This document shows positions 45,220 to 54,921 of a DNA stretch of 64,000 nucleotides, piece after piece. Under the pieces are notes generated by a model. That model was not told the origin of the DNA. It searched no databases and was given only the letters and a program-made list of their open reading frames with translations. Position 1 is the first letter of the stretch, and every line of letters starts with the position of its first letter. The translations under genes and the position numbers were made by a program. Origin of the DNA: Bifidobacterium actinocoloniiforme DSM 22766 (GTDB taxonomy: Bacteria; Actinomycetota; Actinomycetes; Actinomycetales; Bifidobacteriaceae); NCBI RefSeq assembly GCF_001263395.1, contig NZ_CP011786.1, positions 930,001 through 994,000 on the forward strand, in the 5' to 3' direction.

Positions 45220-46836
45220 CTAGCATTCGGTCAGAAACACGTACCGGGCGAACCACCCGCTGACCTGCGGGTCGGTGTAGCACAAATACACATCACCGCC
45301 GGACACCTGACAGTCGCCGAAATACTTGAAATACACGGTGATCTGATAAACGCCGTCCGGCAGCCAGAACCGGCGCGAAGCCGAATAATTATCCGTCTGC
45401 CCCCCGGGAGTCGCGCTGCTGCTGACCACATGCGTGGCGATGTTTTCACCGTTTTTGCGGATCACGGCGAGCAGGAAACCCTCGCCCGGGCCCGTGATAC
45501 GCTCGCCCATGTCAAGCACATACCAGCGGCCCTGACCGGGGGATCGCACGGTCAAAGACGCAGTGTTCTCCGTATACCAGGTCCCTCCCGGATAGCCTGG
45601 CCTGCCTGTCCAGGAAGACACCCACTGGTAGACGCGACGGTCCGGCGCGTAGATCGACCTGCCATCCAGGGCGACATCCCCTTCAATCCCAACAATCTGA
45701 CGGCCTACGATATCCACCCTGTCGGCCGTCAGGCCGACATTGTTGCGCCCCTGCTGGCCCCTCACGATGGAGATCTCCGGCTGCTGCGTGCTGGTGCCCA
45801 TCATCAGCCGGCTGACCAGCCCGTCCTCGTCATGGTCGCCCCAGATCAGCCAGTACGGGTGCGTCGGGTCATCCCCTATGCCCTGCAGGCCGCCCGTGGT
45901 GGTCCCTTGGATCAGGGTCTGGCTCAACTGGATGCGGTCGCCGCCGCCCGCGGTCTGCAAGCCGCCCACCGCCTGCACACCGTTCCCGGACGCCTTGAAC
46001 AGGGTTTTCCCGTCCACGCCCTTGGACCAGAAACCCGACGAGTCGAAGCCCACCAGCCCATCCGGCGTACTGAACTGGCCCGACCTGATGATGCCCGCGC
46101 AGATCAGGCCAATGACCGCCGCGTCCACCTGCACATCACGAGCCGCCAGCTGATCCAGGTAGACGGCCACCGGGATCGGCACCCACGCATCCCCGTCCCA
46201 CCACCATTCGGCCGCTACGGCGGGACGCTCGCCCTCCCCATAGCGCAGCCACAAATCCCCCCGATGCTTGCCAGCACCCTCAGGGTCGGTGGCCGCCTTG
46301 GTGACCAGGATGCCCAAGCTCTCCGGGTCGATGTCAGCGCCCGACACCGTCACACGCTCCGGCCCCCAGGCCGACGAACCGTTAGGCGCCGGACTGCCAT
46401 CCTGCGCGTGCGCGTCATCCCACGCCACCACCTTCACCTCATGCACGCTGCCCGGCTCATACGGGCCCAACGGGTACACGCCCTTAGCCAGCGCCCTGCC
46501 CGCCTCCAGGCCATCCACGATCAGCGACAAATGGTCGAAGTCCGGGGGCACGCCACCCTCCAACCCCCCATCCCAAGCCACCAGGATCATGCCCGCGCCA
46601 GACCCCACCGTCACACCCGTCGGCCTGCCCGGGGGGGTCGTATCCCCCACCCAATGCACCACACCCTCAGGCCCGGCCCCCGGCCCCTGGATCGTCTTGG
46701 TCCCGTCCACGTTATGCCAGGTGCCGGTCCCGGTCGCCCCGGTCTGCTGCCGGGTCGCGATGTCCAAGGCCGACCCCGCCGCCAGAGCCACGTCCTCAAA
46801 CGCGGTGCGGCGGATGATGCTGGGATGGTATACCAC
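45220..46836 (-). CDS. Tail fibre / receptor-binding protein
   Basis: 538 residues from GTG 46836 (AAGGAGT upstream). The N-terminal third has a fibronectin-III-like segment (PPGRPTGVTVGSGAGMILVAWDGG), then RDVQVDAAVIGLICAGIIRSGQF, the repeated helical/trimerisation motif of siphovirus tail-tip proteins, and a beta-rich C-terminus ending in CYTDPQVSGWFARYVFL. The C-terminal part is the likely host-binding domain. Last of the tail genes before lysis. Confidence 0.75.
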   Translation of the reverse strand: MVYHPSIIRRTAFEDVALAAGSALDIATRQQTGATGTGTWHNVDGTKTIQGPGAGPEGVVHWVGDTTPPGRPTGVTVGSGAGMILVAWDGGLEGGVPPDFDHLSLIVDGLEAGRALAKGVYPLGPYEPGSVHEVKVVAWDDAHAQDGSPAPNGSSAWGPERVTVSGADIDPESLGILVTKAATDPEGAGKHRGDLWLRYGEGERPAVAAEWWWDGDAWVPIPVAVYLDQLAARDVQVDAAVIGLICAGIIRSGQFSTPDGLVGFDSSGFWSKGVDGKTLFKASGNGVQAVGGLQTAGGGDRIQLSQTLIQGTTTGGLQGIGDDPTHPYWLIWGDHDEDGLVSRLMMGTSTQQPEISIVRGQQGRNNVGLTADRVDIVGRQIVGIEGDVALDGRSIYAPDRRVYQWVSSWTGRPGYPGGTWYTENTASLTVRSPGQGRWYVLDMGERITGPGEGFLLAVIRKNGENIATHVVSSSATPGGQTDNYSASRRFWLPDGVYQITVYFKYFGDCQVSGGDVYLCYTDPQVSGWFARYVFLTEC

Positions 46837-46856
46837 GATTAATCACTCCTTAAAAA

Positions 46857-48080
46857 TCATTGGTACGGGTCGGCCATCACGTCCAGCACGACCTGGCCCT
46901 TATCGGTTTGGTCGCCGGACAGGCGCATGATCCGGGTCCCGTACTCACCATCCGGCAAGGTGGGGAAGCCCTGCAAGTGCAGGACGCAGCGACGCCCCGG
47001 CCGCAAGCCGGACGGCGTATGCAAAGGGGCGCCCGACTCGTCATGGTCGTTGAAATGGACGGTGCCGCTGACCTGGATGAGCTTGCGCCTGCCGCCCTCC
47101 AAGCGGGACTGGGCGTGCCGTTTAAGCACGTCCAGATTGTCGGTATCGGTGTCCGAGTAGACGCCCTCGCGCAGGATGGGCGGGTCCATGCCGGACATGA
47201 CCGGCCCCAGGTCCTCGGCCAGCGCGGTCAGCACGCTCTCATCCGACCCGGCGCCGGTCGCGTACCAGCGTTGGATGGGCGAGGCGTGGGACACGCTCAC
47301 GTCTTCCAAATCGCCGCCCCCGGGGAAGCATGACAAGTGGACGGGAGCCGCGTCCTCGTGCAGGTACGCGTCCGCGTCCGAGCCCGCCAAGAAGCGGCAG
47401 CGCACATGCTGCCCGTCCTCCGTCCAGTACGGTTCGAAATCACAATCCGGGCCGCCTTGCAGGTTGCTGATGTCCTCGATCAGCTTGCGGGCGCCCACGT
47501 TCTGCGCGTTCCACGCCTTGTACTCGGTCTTCTGATGGTTTCCGCGCTCCCCCAGGTAGGTCCAGTCTATGGGCAGCGTGCCGCCCTGCTTGCGCTCGGT
47601 GGCCCACGCGCCGATCTCCGACTGGATGCCCCGGTAGGACAACCCCTGCACGCCGATGATGTCGGTGCTGCGCCCGTCCTGGTAGGCGCCGTCGCGGATC
47701 ACGTACCGGTCAGCCAGCAAAGCCATAGGCGACACCAGGCCGAACGTCGTGTCCAGCTGGTGGTCCTCCTGGTCCCCGATCACGCCCCACAGCAATGGGT
47801 CGCCCAAGTCGCTCGGCTCGTCGGAGCCCACCCACGCGGTGCACAAGGCGCGCCGGGTCGGGTCCAGCAGCAGGCTGCGATCAGCCGGCGTGCGCGCCGG
47901 GAGAGCCGACCACGGCAGCGTCAAACCGCTCTCATCACCACTGCCCGCGCCCTTATCCGCCGGCCCCGTCGTCGATAGGCTGAAATCCCCGATCGCCATG
48001 TCCCAGGAGAAGCTGGGGATGTCGATGAGGCAGACGATCCGCCCATCGCGCGCGTCGCAAATCCAATGCCGCCAACTCAC
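46857..48080 (-). CDS. Minor tail protein (tail-hub/Tal-like)
   Basis: 407 residues, no TM or signal. It is predicted beta-rich with a central part resembling siphovirus hub proteins (LLWGVIGDQEDHQ, SNLQGGPDCDFEPYWTEDGQHVRCRFLAG), where a GPDCDFEP-type motif is common in actinophage minor tail proteins. GTG start overlaps the upstream stop (GTGA). Function assigned mainly from position between distal tail and fibre genes. Confidence 0.65.
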   Translation of the reverse strand: MSWRHWICDARDGRIVCLIDIPSFSWDMAIGDFSLSTTGPADKGAGSGDESGLTLPWSALPARTPADRSLLLDPTRRALCTAWVGSDEPSDLGDPLLWGVIGDQEDHQLDTTFGLVSPMALLADRYVIRDGAYQDGRSTDIIGVQGLSYRGIQSEIGAWATERKQGGTLPIDWTYLGERGNHQKTEYKAWNAQNVGARKLIEDISNLQGGPDCDFEPYWTEDGQHVRCRFLAGSDADAYLHEDAAPVHLSCFPGGGDLEDVSVSHASPIQRWYATGAGSDESVLTALAEDLGPVMSGMDPPILREGVYSDTDTDNLDVLKRHAQSRLEGGRRKLIQVSGTVHFNDHDESGAPLHTPSGLRPGRRCVLHLQGFPTLPDGEYGTRIMRLSGDQTDKGQVVLDVMADPYQ

Positions 48081-48943
48081 CGGGCGACCCCCTCGTCAAT
48101 AACCTCCACAGTACGCAGGCCGCGCCAAGTGAACCGTGGCCGCCCCAGATTGGGTTTGGCCATCACATCCACCCTGTGCGGGCGGCCTCCCTCCAGGACC
48201 ATGCGCCACTCCACGGACTGCCTGGCCCACACATGCGCCACCAGGCACTCGTCCAAACCATCACCCATGTCCTGATCGTCAACCACGGGCATTGCATAAA
48301 AGCTGCCCACCTGCTCGCCATCCACGCTCGCCCGCCACGTGAACTTGACCGTGACCAGCCGATCCGTGGCCAGCATCATCGTCTCAGCGGGAGCCTGCGA
48401 CCACCATTTGGTGCTCCAATCCTGCAAGACGCTGGACGTGTTGCTCCCGTAGCCGATCCGCCCCATCTTCGCCCCGTAGGGGATCGCGTAATCCACGCTC
48501 CCCATGGGCGACGCGGAGATCGTGGCGGACGCGCCCGCCGGCATCGTCATGTCCCTCAGCCGCAACCCCCCGGCCGGCACTACCGGGTGCGCAGGCGACG
48601 CGGACGGCGTGCCCTGCGCCACATGCAAGGACACCTGCCCGCCGGCCCGCGTATCCGCCAGCAAATACACCGTGTCGATGCGCGGGTACGCGCCGTCACC
48701 CGCCGTCACCGCCTCCAGGGTCAGCCCGCCGGGCCAGTACGCCTCCACCGACCCGTCCGACCCGCCAGTCGAGCACACCGCCACCCCGGCCGACGCCTGG
48801 TACCGCAAGCCCGCGGCCCCCGACACCTCCAAGCCGGCCACCACGCCCGGGTTCTCCCAATGCGCGCCAATGACGCGCCGGTGGGTCAAAGCGTCCATGC
48901 CCACGCCGTCCGCGTCCTGGGCCACGCCCAAAGCTGTCACCAT
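48077..48943 (-). CDS. Minor tail / baseplate protein
   Basis: 288 residues. The N-terminus (DALTHRRVIGAHWENPGVVAGLEVSG, YRIDTVYLLAD-like region YPRIDTVYLLAD) is typical of short beta-rich baseplate or fibre-adaptor proteins; the C-terminal half is likewise beta-rich, with RGLRTVEVIDEGVAR at the end. No enzyme motif. Translationally coupled to the next minor tail gene by a 4-bp overlap. Confidence 0.6.
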   Translation of the reverse strand: MVTALGVAQDADGVGMDALTHRRVIGAHWENPGVVAGLEVSGAAGLRYQASAGVAVCSTGGSDGSVEAYWPGGLTLEAVTAGDGAYPRIDTVYLLADTRAGGQVSLHVAQGTPSASPAHPVVPAGGLRLRDMTMPAGASATISASPMGSVDYAIPYGAKMGRIGYGSNTSSVLQDWSTKWWSQAPAETMMLATDRLVTVKFTWRASVDGEQVGSFYAMPVVDDQDMGDGLDECLVAHVWARQSVEWRMVLEGGRPHRVDVMAKPNLGRPRFTWRGLRTVEVIDEGVAR

Positions 48944-48971
48944 AAGAGCCTCCTCACAGCCAAATAAGTAA

Positions 48972-49856
48972 TCAGATGTAGGTGTCCCGCGTCTGCGCGT
49001 CCACCCAGCCGCCGCCCGCGCTCAGACAGCGCAGCATGATGTCCCCACCCGGCTCGATCCGGGGGAAGCCACGACGCGTGAGGCCACGGCTCACATCCAC
49101 GCCACCCATGCTCGCGGTCCGCGACCGGCAGTCCAGCACCAGGGGCACGCCAGGCCACACACGGCCACGCCACTCCAAAGACTCGCCACCATCCCACACG
49201 AGCAGCACCCCATCAGGCCAATCACCCGACGCGGTCAACACCGGATACGCACGAGCCGTGCCACGATTACGCAACAGCGCCTGACTCTGATCCACCGACG
49301 CCGCCCCATAATCCAGCGGATACGCCAGCCCCTTGCCGTCAGGGCCGTAAGAGAGGCCGCCAGCCGACACGCTCGGAGCCATGAGCTGCACTGACTGCGC
49401 ATCCCAAGACAAGCGCTCAGGACGCGGGCAGACCAGGGTCAAGGTGCCTTCCAGGAGCTGCCGAGACCAATTCGACCCGTATTCGCTGTGCAGGTATCCC
49501 TCCACATACGTGTCCTGCCCGTCATCAATCACGCGGAATTTGACGATTTTGCCCATCATCGAGTTAAGACGCGAAGCCAAGCCGATGATCGTTGATCGTG
49601 TCATCCCGACCGCGTCAAGATGGATAGTGACTGTCCTGGCTGCGTATGTAATGTCCGGGTTTGACACATCATGGGCGCCGTTCCCCCAAGCCCTTTCCGT
49701 CAGGCTGAGCTTCACCGGAGGCGTGGAGAGCCACCCCTCGACGCCGTCCTTTGCGATCATGATGCCTGTCTTTTCGGGGGGGCTGGCCAATCCGCTGTAG
49801 AAGCGGATGTCGTTGTCATCGCAATACAGGTGCGCTGATGCCTCGAACATGCTCAT
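48972..49856 (-). CDS. Distal tail protein (Dit-like)
   Basis: 294 residues from ATG 49856, whose first bases overlap the tape-measure stop (ATGA); the longer open frame upstream lies inside the tape-measure gene. The N-terminal half (YLHSEYGSNWSRQLLEGTLTLVCPRPERL) resembles the belt domain of siphovirus Dit proteins, which form the hexameric ring joining tail tube to tip. Position right after the tape measure supports this. Confidence 0.75.
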   Translation of the reverse strand: MSMFEASAHLYCDDNDIRFYSGLASPPEKTGIMIAKDGVEGWLSTPPVKLSLTERAWGNGAHDVSNPDITYAARTVTIHLDAVGMTRSTIIGLASRLNSMMGKIVKFRVIDDGQDTYVEGYLHSEYGSNWSRQLLEGTLTLVCPRPERLSWDAQSVQLMAPSVSAGGLSYGPDGKGLAYPLDYGAASVDQSQALLRNRGTARAYPVLTASGDWPDGVLLVWDGGESLEWRGRVWPGVPLVLDCRSRTASMGGVDVSRGLTRRGFPRIEPGGDIMLRCLSAGGGWVDAQTRDTYI

Positions 49857-52800
49857 GCCATCCCCCTCAAAGCCATCCTCGCGGCCGATGCCATCTGCCT
49901 GCCCATGATTGTTCCTTCCACGAACGGGTCTTTGACGCCGTTGTTGGTGATGTTCACGGGCTGGATCACGGTGGGAGACACCACGGTGGACGTTGACTGT
50001 TCCACTTTCCCGGTCCGGTTCATCCTGTCCAAAGCGGCAAGCCCGATCCTCTTCGCCGCCCATGCCCTGACCACATACTCCTGGTCCGACAGCAAAGCCG
50101 GGATCGAATCACTCGTAGTGGTTCCAGGGCCGCGTACCAGACCGTAAGGCCCGCCGCCTGCCGAGAACCCTACAGGGCCACCATTCGCGCGGCTAACAGC
50201 GCCTCCGGCGAATTTCCCTGATGGTTTCCCGGTGAAGTAGGTCACGACTTCCCCAGGGATCCGCTTGAACCAATCCAGGATGTTCTGCACCACGCCACTC
50301 GCATGGTCGTGAGCGTTCAAATCGGTATCCTTTTGCCTCGGCACGCTCTTAATGGCATTATCCACGTCGCCGATGTTCTTGATCGCCCCGGAGTTGAAGG
50401 CGTTCATCACGGTGTCCTTTGTCGCAGGCGTGAGATTGAGAGTATTGAGATACTGCTCGACCTGGCCTTTGCTCAGCGGCGCGTTCTGGCTGATGTTCGT
50501 CCCGACATTCGAGGGTATGAGCCCAAGCTGATCCGCATACTGCTCGGCCTGCTCCTTGCTCATGCCGCACTGCTGGGCCGCGTCCACCATGGCTTGACGT
50601 GCCTGGTAGATGTTGTTCCTGGCATCCTGTGACGCCTGTCCGAGATTGCCGGTCGCTTGTCCCTGTTGCATCACGGCAGCGGCAGTAGCGATGGACTGAT
50701 CCGCCATGTTCTGCATGGCCTGCCGGTTCAGCTGCCCGGACTGGGTGTTGGCGTCAAGGCTACCGCCGTTGGCTTTGACGGTCGTCGATAGTCCCGACAA
50801 TTTGTTGTTGAGGTCCTGCTGTATGCGGCTCAGGTTTTCCGCGCTCCCGGCCATCTGGTTCTGCTGCCAGACTGCGTCGTTGTAAGCGTGGTTCATTTGC
50901 GCGAGCTTGCGTACACCCTCCTCGACTACGCCATTATGCTTACTTCCTTGCCCCGTGCTCTGCTCTAGAGACTGTACATATGAGTCGATGGAGCCTTTGT
51001 CTCCCTCAATGGCCCCTCGGAAGGTCTGCATGCTGACCCCGGCTCCGCTCAGCTCCTCCTTGAAGGAGCCGTACCCGGACCTGAATTTCTGGAACCAGCC
51101 CCAGTCCATGTCTGTGCCCTTGGTCGCTGCGGTGTCGACGAAGTCGGAGTAGGCAGTCTGTCCTTGCTGCAGAGCAGACTCCAAATCCGTTGTCCGATCT
51201 TTCGCTTTTTCCGCGTGGTCCGCCCACAGCATGACCCCGCCGACTGCCGCCGCAATTCCAGCGGCGGCGGCCCAACCACCAGGGCCGAGTCCGCCAAGCG
51301 GGCCAAGCAAGCCGGATACTCCTCCGCCGGCCTTTCCGGCTTTCGACCCCATTTCCTCGGAACTCTTGGCCAGCCCCGAGACATTAGGGGCTGCTAAAGA
51401 GGCAGATTTGCCGATACCGGCGAAGTCCCCTGCCAAGGGTGCCAGGCCAGCGCTGGAAGATACACGCGCCGAGACGAAATCCGAAAGGATGCCGCCTACT
51501 GATTTGACTCCTTTGCCCAGTCCACCGACTGCTTTCAAAGCCAGACCGATCGGGGCCTCTATGGCTTTGATCTGCCTGCCGAAGAACATACTGGCGCCGA
51601 TGGCTCCCTGTATGGGCGCTGGGAGCGAGGAGAAGGCCTTGACAAGGGTCCCCATGATGGTGATGGTCGGTGATAGGGCGTTCAGTGCCAGCGTCACCGA
51701 TTCCACACCCTTGGTAGCCAGGTCAAGACCAGGCTTGGCGCCTTTCATGCCTCCGCCGAACGGGTGCATCTCCTTGGTAGTGCCGGTAATCTGTTCACGG
51801 ACGCGCTTAAGAGCGTCCTGGAAGCGTTCGACGACCTTCGGGTCCATGCCCTTGAAACCGTCGGTGAAGGATTTAGAGATGGTGCCGGACTTGAGGAAGT
51901 CGCCCAGGCCCTTGACGCTGTCGCGGACATGTTTGACCGTGCTCTCTATGCCGTGCCGCGCGGAATCGGGCACATGGAAAGCCTGCGCGAAGGCGCCGGA
52001 CACCCTGCCGTCGCGTAGGAGGGAGACGGTCCCTCCTACGGCATTCGGGAGCCATTTGAAGAAACTGTCAAGCTTGCCGTTGATCTTGTCCACCACGTCG
52101 ATGCCCATATCGCCGAGGGCCCCAATGGCATCGATGAAGCCGCCCCCTATGGTGGTCTTGATGGCGGACAGTTGATGCTGCATGATGATGTACTTGCCGT
52201 ATGGGGTGGCCGCCATCGCTTTGTTCACGCCGCCGAAGTTCTGCTCCAGGACTTTGGCGAGGGTCGCGGCCCTCTCCTCCTGCGAGCCGTGGGCTAGGAG
52301 CTTTTTCTGGTTCTCGTCGAGGGTGACGCCGTACCTGCTCAAGGCGCCGACGTTGCCGGTCATGACCTTGCCTACCAGGTTTGACAGCTGTACGCCGTCC
52401 TCGGTCGTGGCATTGTAGCCCTTCGTGTTGGCGATGAGGTCAGCAAGAGCTGGCGTGAGGGTCTTGACGCTTTGGGAGGAGAGCATGAAAGTACCGAGCT
52501 GGGCCTGTGACGCTTTCAGCGTCCCTGCGCTGATGATGCCCGTCCTGCCGAGCTCCTTGTTGTAAGCGAGTAACGCCTGGGTTTGGTCCTGCGCCCAGTG
52601 GTTGTTGCTTGCGATTTGCTGGAATTTGGCTGTCGTGCCGCTGATTTCGTTGTAGGCGTCTATAGCGGTGCGCCCGTAGTTGACAATCCCCCTCGCACCG
52701 AAAGCCAGGAGAGACCCAATGGCGACCGTGCTGGCCTTGACGTGGCCGACCACTCCCTGATAAGCCGCCCCCAGTCCATTAACGGTGGCACCGGCCTTAT

Positions 52801-53383
52801 CGAGCCTTTGTGCGTTCAATCCCTGGATCGCGGACCTGATGCGGGTCACCGCCGACTCGAACGGGCCGACCTTGGGTGCTTCGATGGTGGCCTGTTTGAC
52901 GTCAGCGACAGCCTTTTTGGCGTCCTTCAGCCGTTTCTCGGCTGCTGTCAGGGAGTCCGAGGTGGACTCTTCTTTGCGTTTGGCGCTGGCAAGCCGTTCC
53001 GACGCGCTGACGGCCTGTACGCTTCCCTCTCCGCTCTTCTTCACGGCTTCGGCGTACTGGGCTTCGGCGACACGCACCTTGCCTGCCGCATCTTGCTGCT
53101 TGAGCCGCGCCGCGCTCATGGCTCTAGCGGCCGAGGCCACCTCGGATTCGAGTTTCCTCAAACCCGGGGTGGCCATGTCCTTGGAGGCGCCCGTGAAGGC
53201 GTTTTTCATGTCCCTGCCCAGACTGGAGCCAGTCTTCGACCCTACCCCGTTGAAGGCCTTGCCGAAGATGCCGGAGCCCTCATGTCCGGCTGCCTGCATC
53301 TCCTTGGAAACGGCCGCTCTGAAGCCCGTCATCACGGGGAAGATGCTGACGTGCCCTGATCCTACTTCCGACCCTCCGGCCAT
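49853..53383 (-). CDS. Tail tape measure protein
   Basis: 1176 residues, the longest gene of the window. N-terminal coiled-coil (about 80-170: ERLASAKRKEESTSDSLTAAEKRLKDAKK), a TP901-type tape-measure core (ISGTTAKFQQIASNNHWAQDQTQALLAYNKELG), Ala/Gly-rich hydrophobic stretches around 700-735 and helical C-terminus. It sets tail length and is ejected with DNA. At the usual ~0.15 nm per residue it predicts a tail near 175 nm, which fits a siphovirus. AGGAGG precedes the ATG. Confidence 0.92.
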   Translation of the reverse strand: MAGGSEVGSGHVSIFPVMTGFRAAVSKEMQAAGHEGSGIFGKAFNGVGSKTGSSLGRDMKNAFTGASKDMATPGLRKLESEVASAARAMSAARLKQQDAAGKVRVAEAQYAEAVKKSGEGSVQAVSASERLASAKRKEESTSDSLTAAEKRLKDAKKAVADVKQATIEAPKVGPFESAVTRIRSAIQGLNAQRLDKAGATVNGLGAAYQGVVGHVKASTVAIGSLLAFGARGIVNYGRTAIDAYNEISGTTAKFQQIASNNHWAQDQTQALLAYNKELGRTGIISAGTLKASQAQLGTFMLSSQSVKTLTPALADLIANTKGYNATTEDGVQLSNLVGKVMTGNVGALSRYGVTLDENQKKLLAHGSQEERAATLAKVLEQNFGGVNKAMAATPYGKYIIMQHQLSAIKTTIGGGFIDAIGALGDMGIDVVDKINGKLDSFFKWLPNAVGGTVSLLRDGRVSGAFAQAFHVPDSARHGIESTVKHVRDSVKGLGDFLKSGTISKSFTDGFKGMDPKVVERFQDALKRVREQITGTTKEMHPFGGGMKGAKPGLDLATKGVESVTLALNALSPTITIMGTLVKAFSSLPAPIQGAIGASMFFGRQIKAIEAPIGLALKAVGGLGKGVKSVGGILSDFVSARVSSSAGLAPLAGDFAGIGKSASLAAPNVSGLAKSSEEMGSKAGKAGGGVSGLLGPLGGLGPGGWAAAAGIAAAVGGVMLWADHAEKAKDRTTDLESALQQGQTAYSDFVDTAATKGTDMDWGWFQKFRSGYGSFKEELSGAGVSMQTFRGAIEGDKGSIDSYVQSLEQSTGQGSKHNGVVEEGVRKLAQMNHAYNDAVWQQNQMAGSAENLSRIQQDLNNKLSGLSTTVKANGGSLDANTQSGQLNRQAMQNMADQSIATAAAVMQQGQATGNLGQASQDARNNIYQARQAMVDAAQQCGMSKEQAEQYADQLGLIPSNVGTNISQNAPLSKGQVEQYLNTLNLTPATKDTVMNAFNSGAIKNIGDVDNAIKSVPRQKDTDLNAHDHASGVVQNILDWFKRIPGEVVTYFTGKPSGKFAGGAVSRANGGPVGFSAGGGPYGLVRGPGTTTSDSIPALLSDQEYVVRAWAAKRIGLAALDRMNRTGKVEQSTSTVVSPTVIQPVNITNNGVKDPFVEGTIMGRQMASAARMALRGMA

Positions 53384-53392
53384 GTGGTCCTC

Positions 53393-54126
53393 CTAGTACA
53401 GGTCCGCGAACAGCGGGTTGACTTTGTTCACTGCCTCCGCGCTCCGATCATCGGGTTCGTGATTCGGCCGGGGGGCTTCTGGTTCCTCTTGCTTGACCGG
53501 TGACATGCCAGGGGCTATGGTTTGCAGGATCGCCAGATCCGTCATTGATGCTGGGTATGTGAGTCCAAGAGCCTGCGCCCCTGTCAGGGTTGCCGGGTCG
53601 GATTCGATGGATGACAGGAGCGCTATGGCGTCCCCGTATCTCAGTCTCCCGCCGAGGTCTGCTGCGAGGCTCCATCCGCATCGTGCGAAGTCGGCGCTGA
53701 TGCTGGTACGCTCCCGTTGGACGCGGGCGCAGAAGGCTCGTATTTTCCCATTGACGCCATATGCACCTCCTCGATCACCTGACCGTACTTGTCCCCGATT
53801 GCAAGGAGGGATGAGGACATCTCATTGTCGATCTGTTGCTTCTTTCCGGGGTTGGCTTTCTGAAGCATGGCGATGATCTGGTCCAGTGGAGACTTGTCGA
53901 GGTCCTTGGACTGTTCGTCAAGCTGTCTTGGGGTGAGGTCGAGCGGCAAAAGATATTGGGTACCCGTGATTGTCCTGATGAAGAGGTTGGGGAACTTGAT
54001 GATGTATTTGTTCGCAAGCTGGCGTCCGGCCTGGCGTATGTCGCGCTGCCAGTCTTGGTCGGTGTACGACTCGAAGTCGAGGTCCATATCGGCTTCTTGC
54101 GCGGTGGTCTTGGTTTCTGCTGCCAT
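53393..54126 (-). CDS. Tail assembly chaperone, -1 frameshift fusion (gpG-T type)
   Basis: Reading in frame zero to 53743 and then shifting -1 gives 128 + 116 = 244 residues. The shifted part reads IRAFCARVQRERTSISADFA...LAADLGGRLRYGDAIALLSSI...DPATLTG...TVAP-like TIAPGMSPVKQEE and ends NPLFADLY, a sensible protein not visible as a separate gene because it has no start codon. Lambda gpG-gpGT style fusion chaperones the tape measure during tail assembly. The gene ends 10 bp before the tape measure. Confidence 0.82.
53641..54126 (-). CDS. Tail assembly chaperone (gpG-like, unshifted product)
   Basis: 161 residues: MDLDFESYTDQDWQRDIRQAGRQLANKYIIKFPNLFIRTITGTQYLLPLDLTPRQLDEQ is a helical, acidic chaperone-type protein, with a low-complexity Ser/Ala/Thr C-terminus after the slip site, as expected for a shifted-frame tail that is not functional. 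Between the major tail protein and the tape measure, the universal position for this gene. Confidence 0.85.
   Translation of the reverse strand: MAAETKTTAQEADMDLDFESYTDQDWQRDIRQAGRQLANKYIIKFPNLFIRTITGTQYLLPLDLTPRQLDEQSKDLDKSPLDQIIAMLQKANPGKKQQIDNEMSSSLLAIGDKYGQVIEEVHMASMGKYEPSAPASNGSVPASAPTSHDADGASQQTSAGD
53743..53749 (-). promoter_or_regulatory. -1 ribosomal slippery heptamer GGGAAAA
   Basis: Codons ATG-GGA-AAA place the heptamer as G-GGA-AAA, the X-XXY-YYZ layout, and it differs from lambda's GGGAAAG only in the last base. The -1 frame is open for 116 codons afterwards. Confidence 0.85.
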
Positions 54127-54234
54127 GCTTGATTTCTCCTACTTTGTGCGGGTGCCTGCTGAGTGGTATGAAGGGGTTCCCCGTGCCGTCAAGCAGGCGA
54201 AACGGCACGGGGAGGTACTGGTGATGCTGATGGG

Positions 54235-54855
54235 TCAGCTCGTCTTGGGGCCGCTGTTGGGGGTCGGGGTTTGGTTCCCACTGTTCGGCTGCTCCCCATA
54301 CACGCAGTCGATCCATGCGTTACCGTCGTAGGCTGGGTCGCGCTGCCAGGTGAAGGTGACAGCTTTGCCTTTCACCGTGCCACGCTCGGCCTGGTCAGGC
54401 TTGTTCTCGGTGACTTGGACGATGCCGGCGCGTCGGTAGACGGTGCCGTTCTTTCGCGGCTCCTCGTAGTAAGCGCACCACTTACGGTCCGGGGTGAGCG
54501 TATCCACATGGTAGACACCGTTCTCGTCCGGCTCCGTCCCGTAGCACAGGAGCCGCGTGTTAGGGTTGTCCTCGGCGAGTGAGACGGCTGTGGTCAGGTC
54601 CGGGCTCTTGGACAGCGAGTAGCCCTCCTGGAAGAACTCAGTAGCATCTCCCTTTCCGGACTCGTCGGCCGGCCCGCCATCCTGCTTAATCAGGCCGCCG
54701 GTGAAATACGCGGCGGGCAGTTGCACTTTCGCCACCTTGATGCCAATGTCCTCGGGTTTGAGAATGTTCCCCGGCGCGTAGGGGGCGAAGCTTATCGCGC
54801 CTCCCTTCGGCACCGGCACTGCATTCAGGTCATTGCCTTGGCTGTCTTTTGCCAT
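54235..54855 (-). CDS. Major tail (tube) protein
   Basis: 206 residues from ATG 54855 (GGAGA upstream). The beta-rich product (ISFAPYAPGNILKPEDIGIKVAKVQLPAAYFTGGLIKQDGG, EFFQEGYSLSKSPDLTTAVSLAEDNPNTRLLCYG, Thr/Pro-rich end) fits a siphovirus tube subunit. Assigned from position just upstream of the tail chaperones plus fold-like pattern; sequence similarity is not obvious by eye. Confidence 0.78.
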   Translation of the reverse strand: MAKDSQGNDLNAVPVPKGGAISFAPYAPGNILKPEDIGIKVAKVQLPAAYFTGGLIKQDGGPADESGKGDATEFFQEGYSLSKSPDLTTAVSLAEDNPNTRLLCYGTEPDENGVYHVDTLTPDRKWCAYYEEPRKNGTVYRRAGIVQVTENKPDQAERGTVKGKAVTFTWQRDPAYDGNAWIDCVYGEQPNSGNQTPTPNSGPKTS

Positions 54856-54921
54856 GCAATCTCTCCTAACTATGGTGAAGGCCACCGTCTGGTGGCCTCT
54901 GGCTTGGTTACTTATCGCCTG

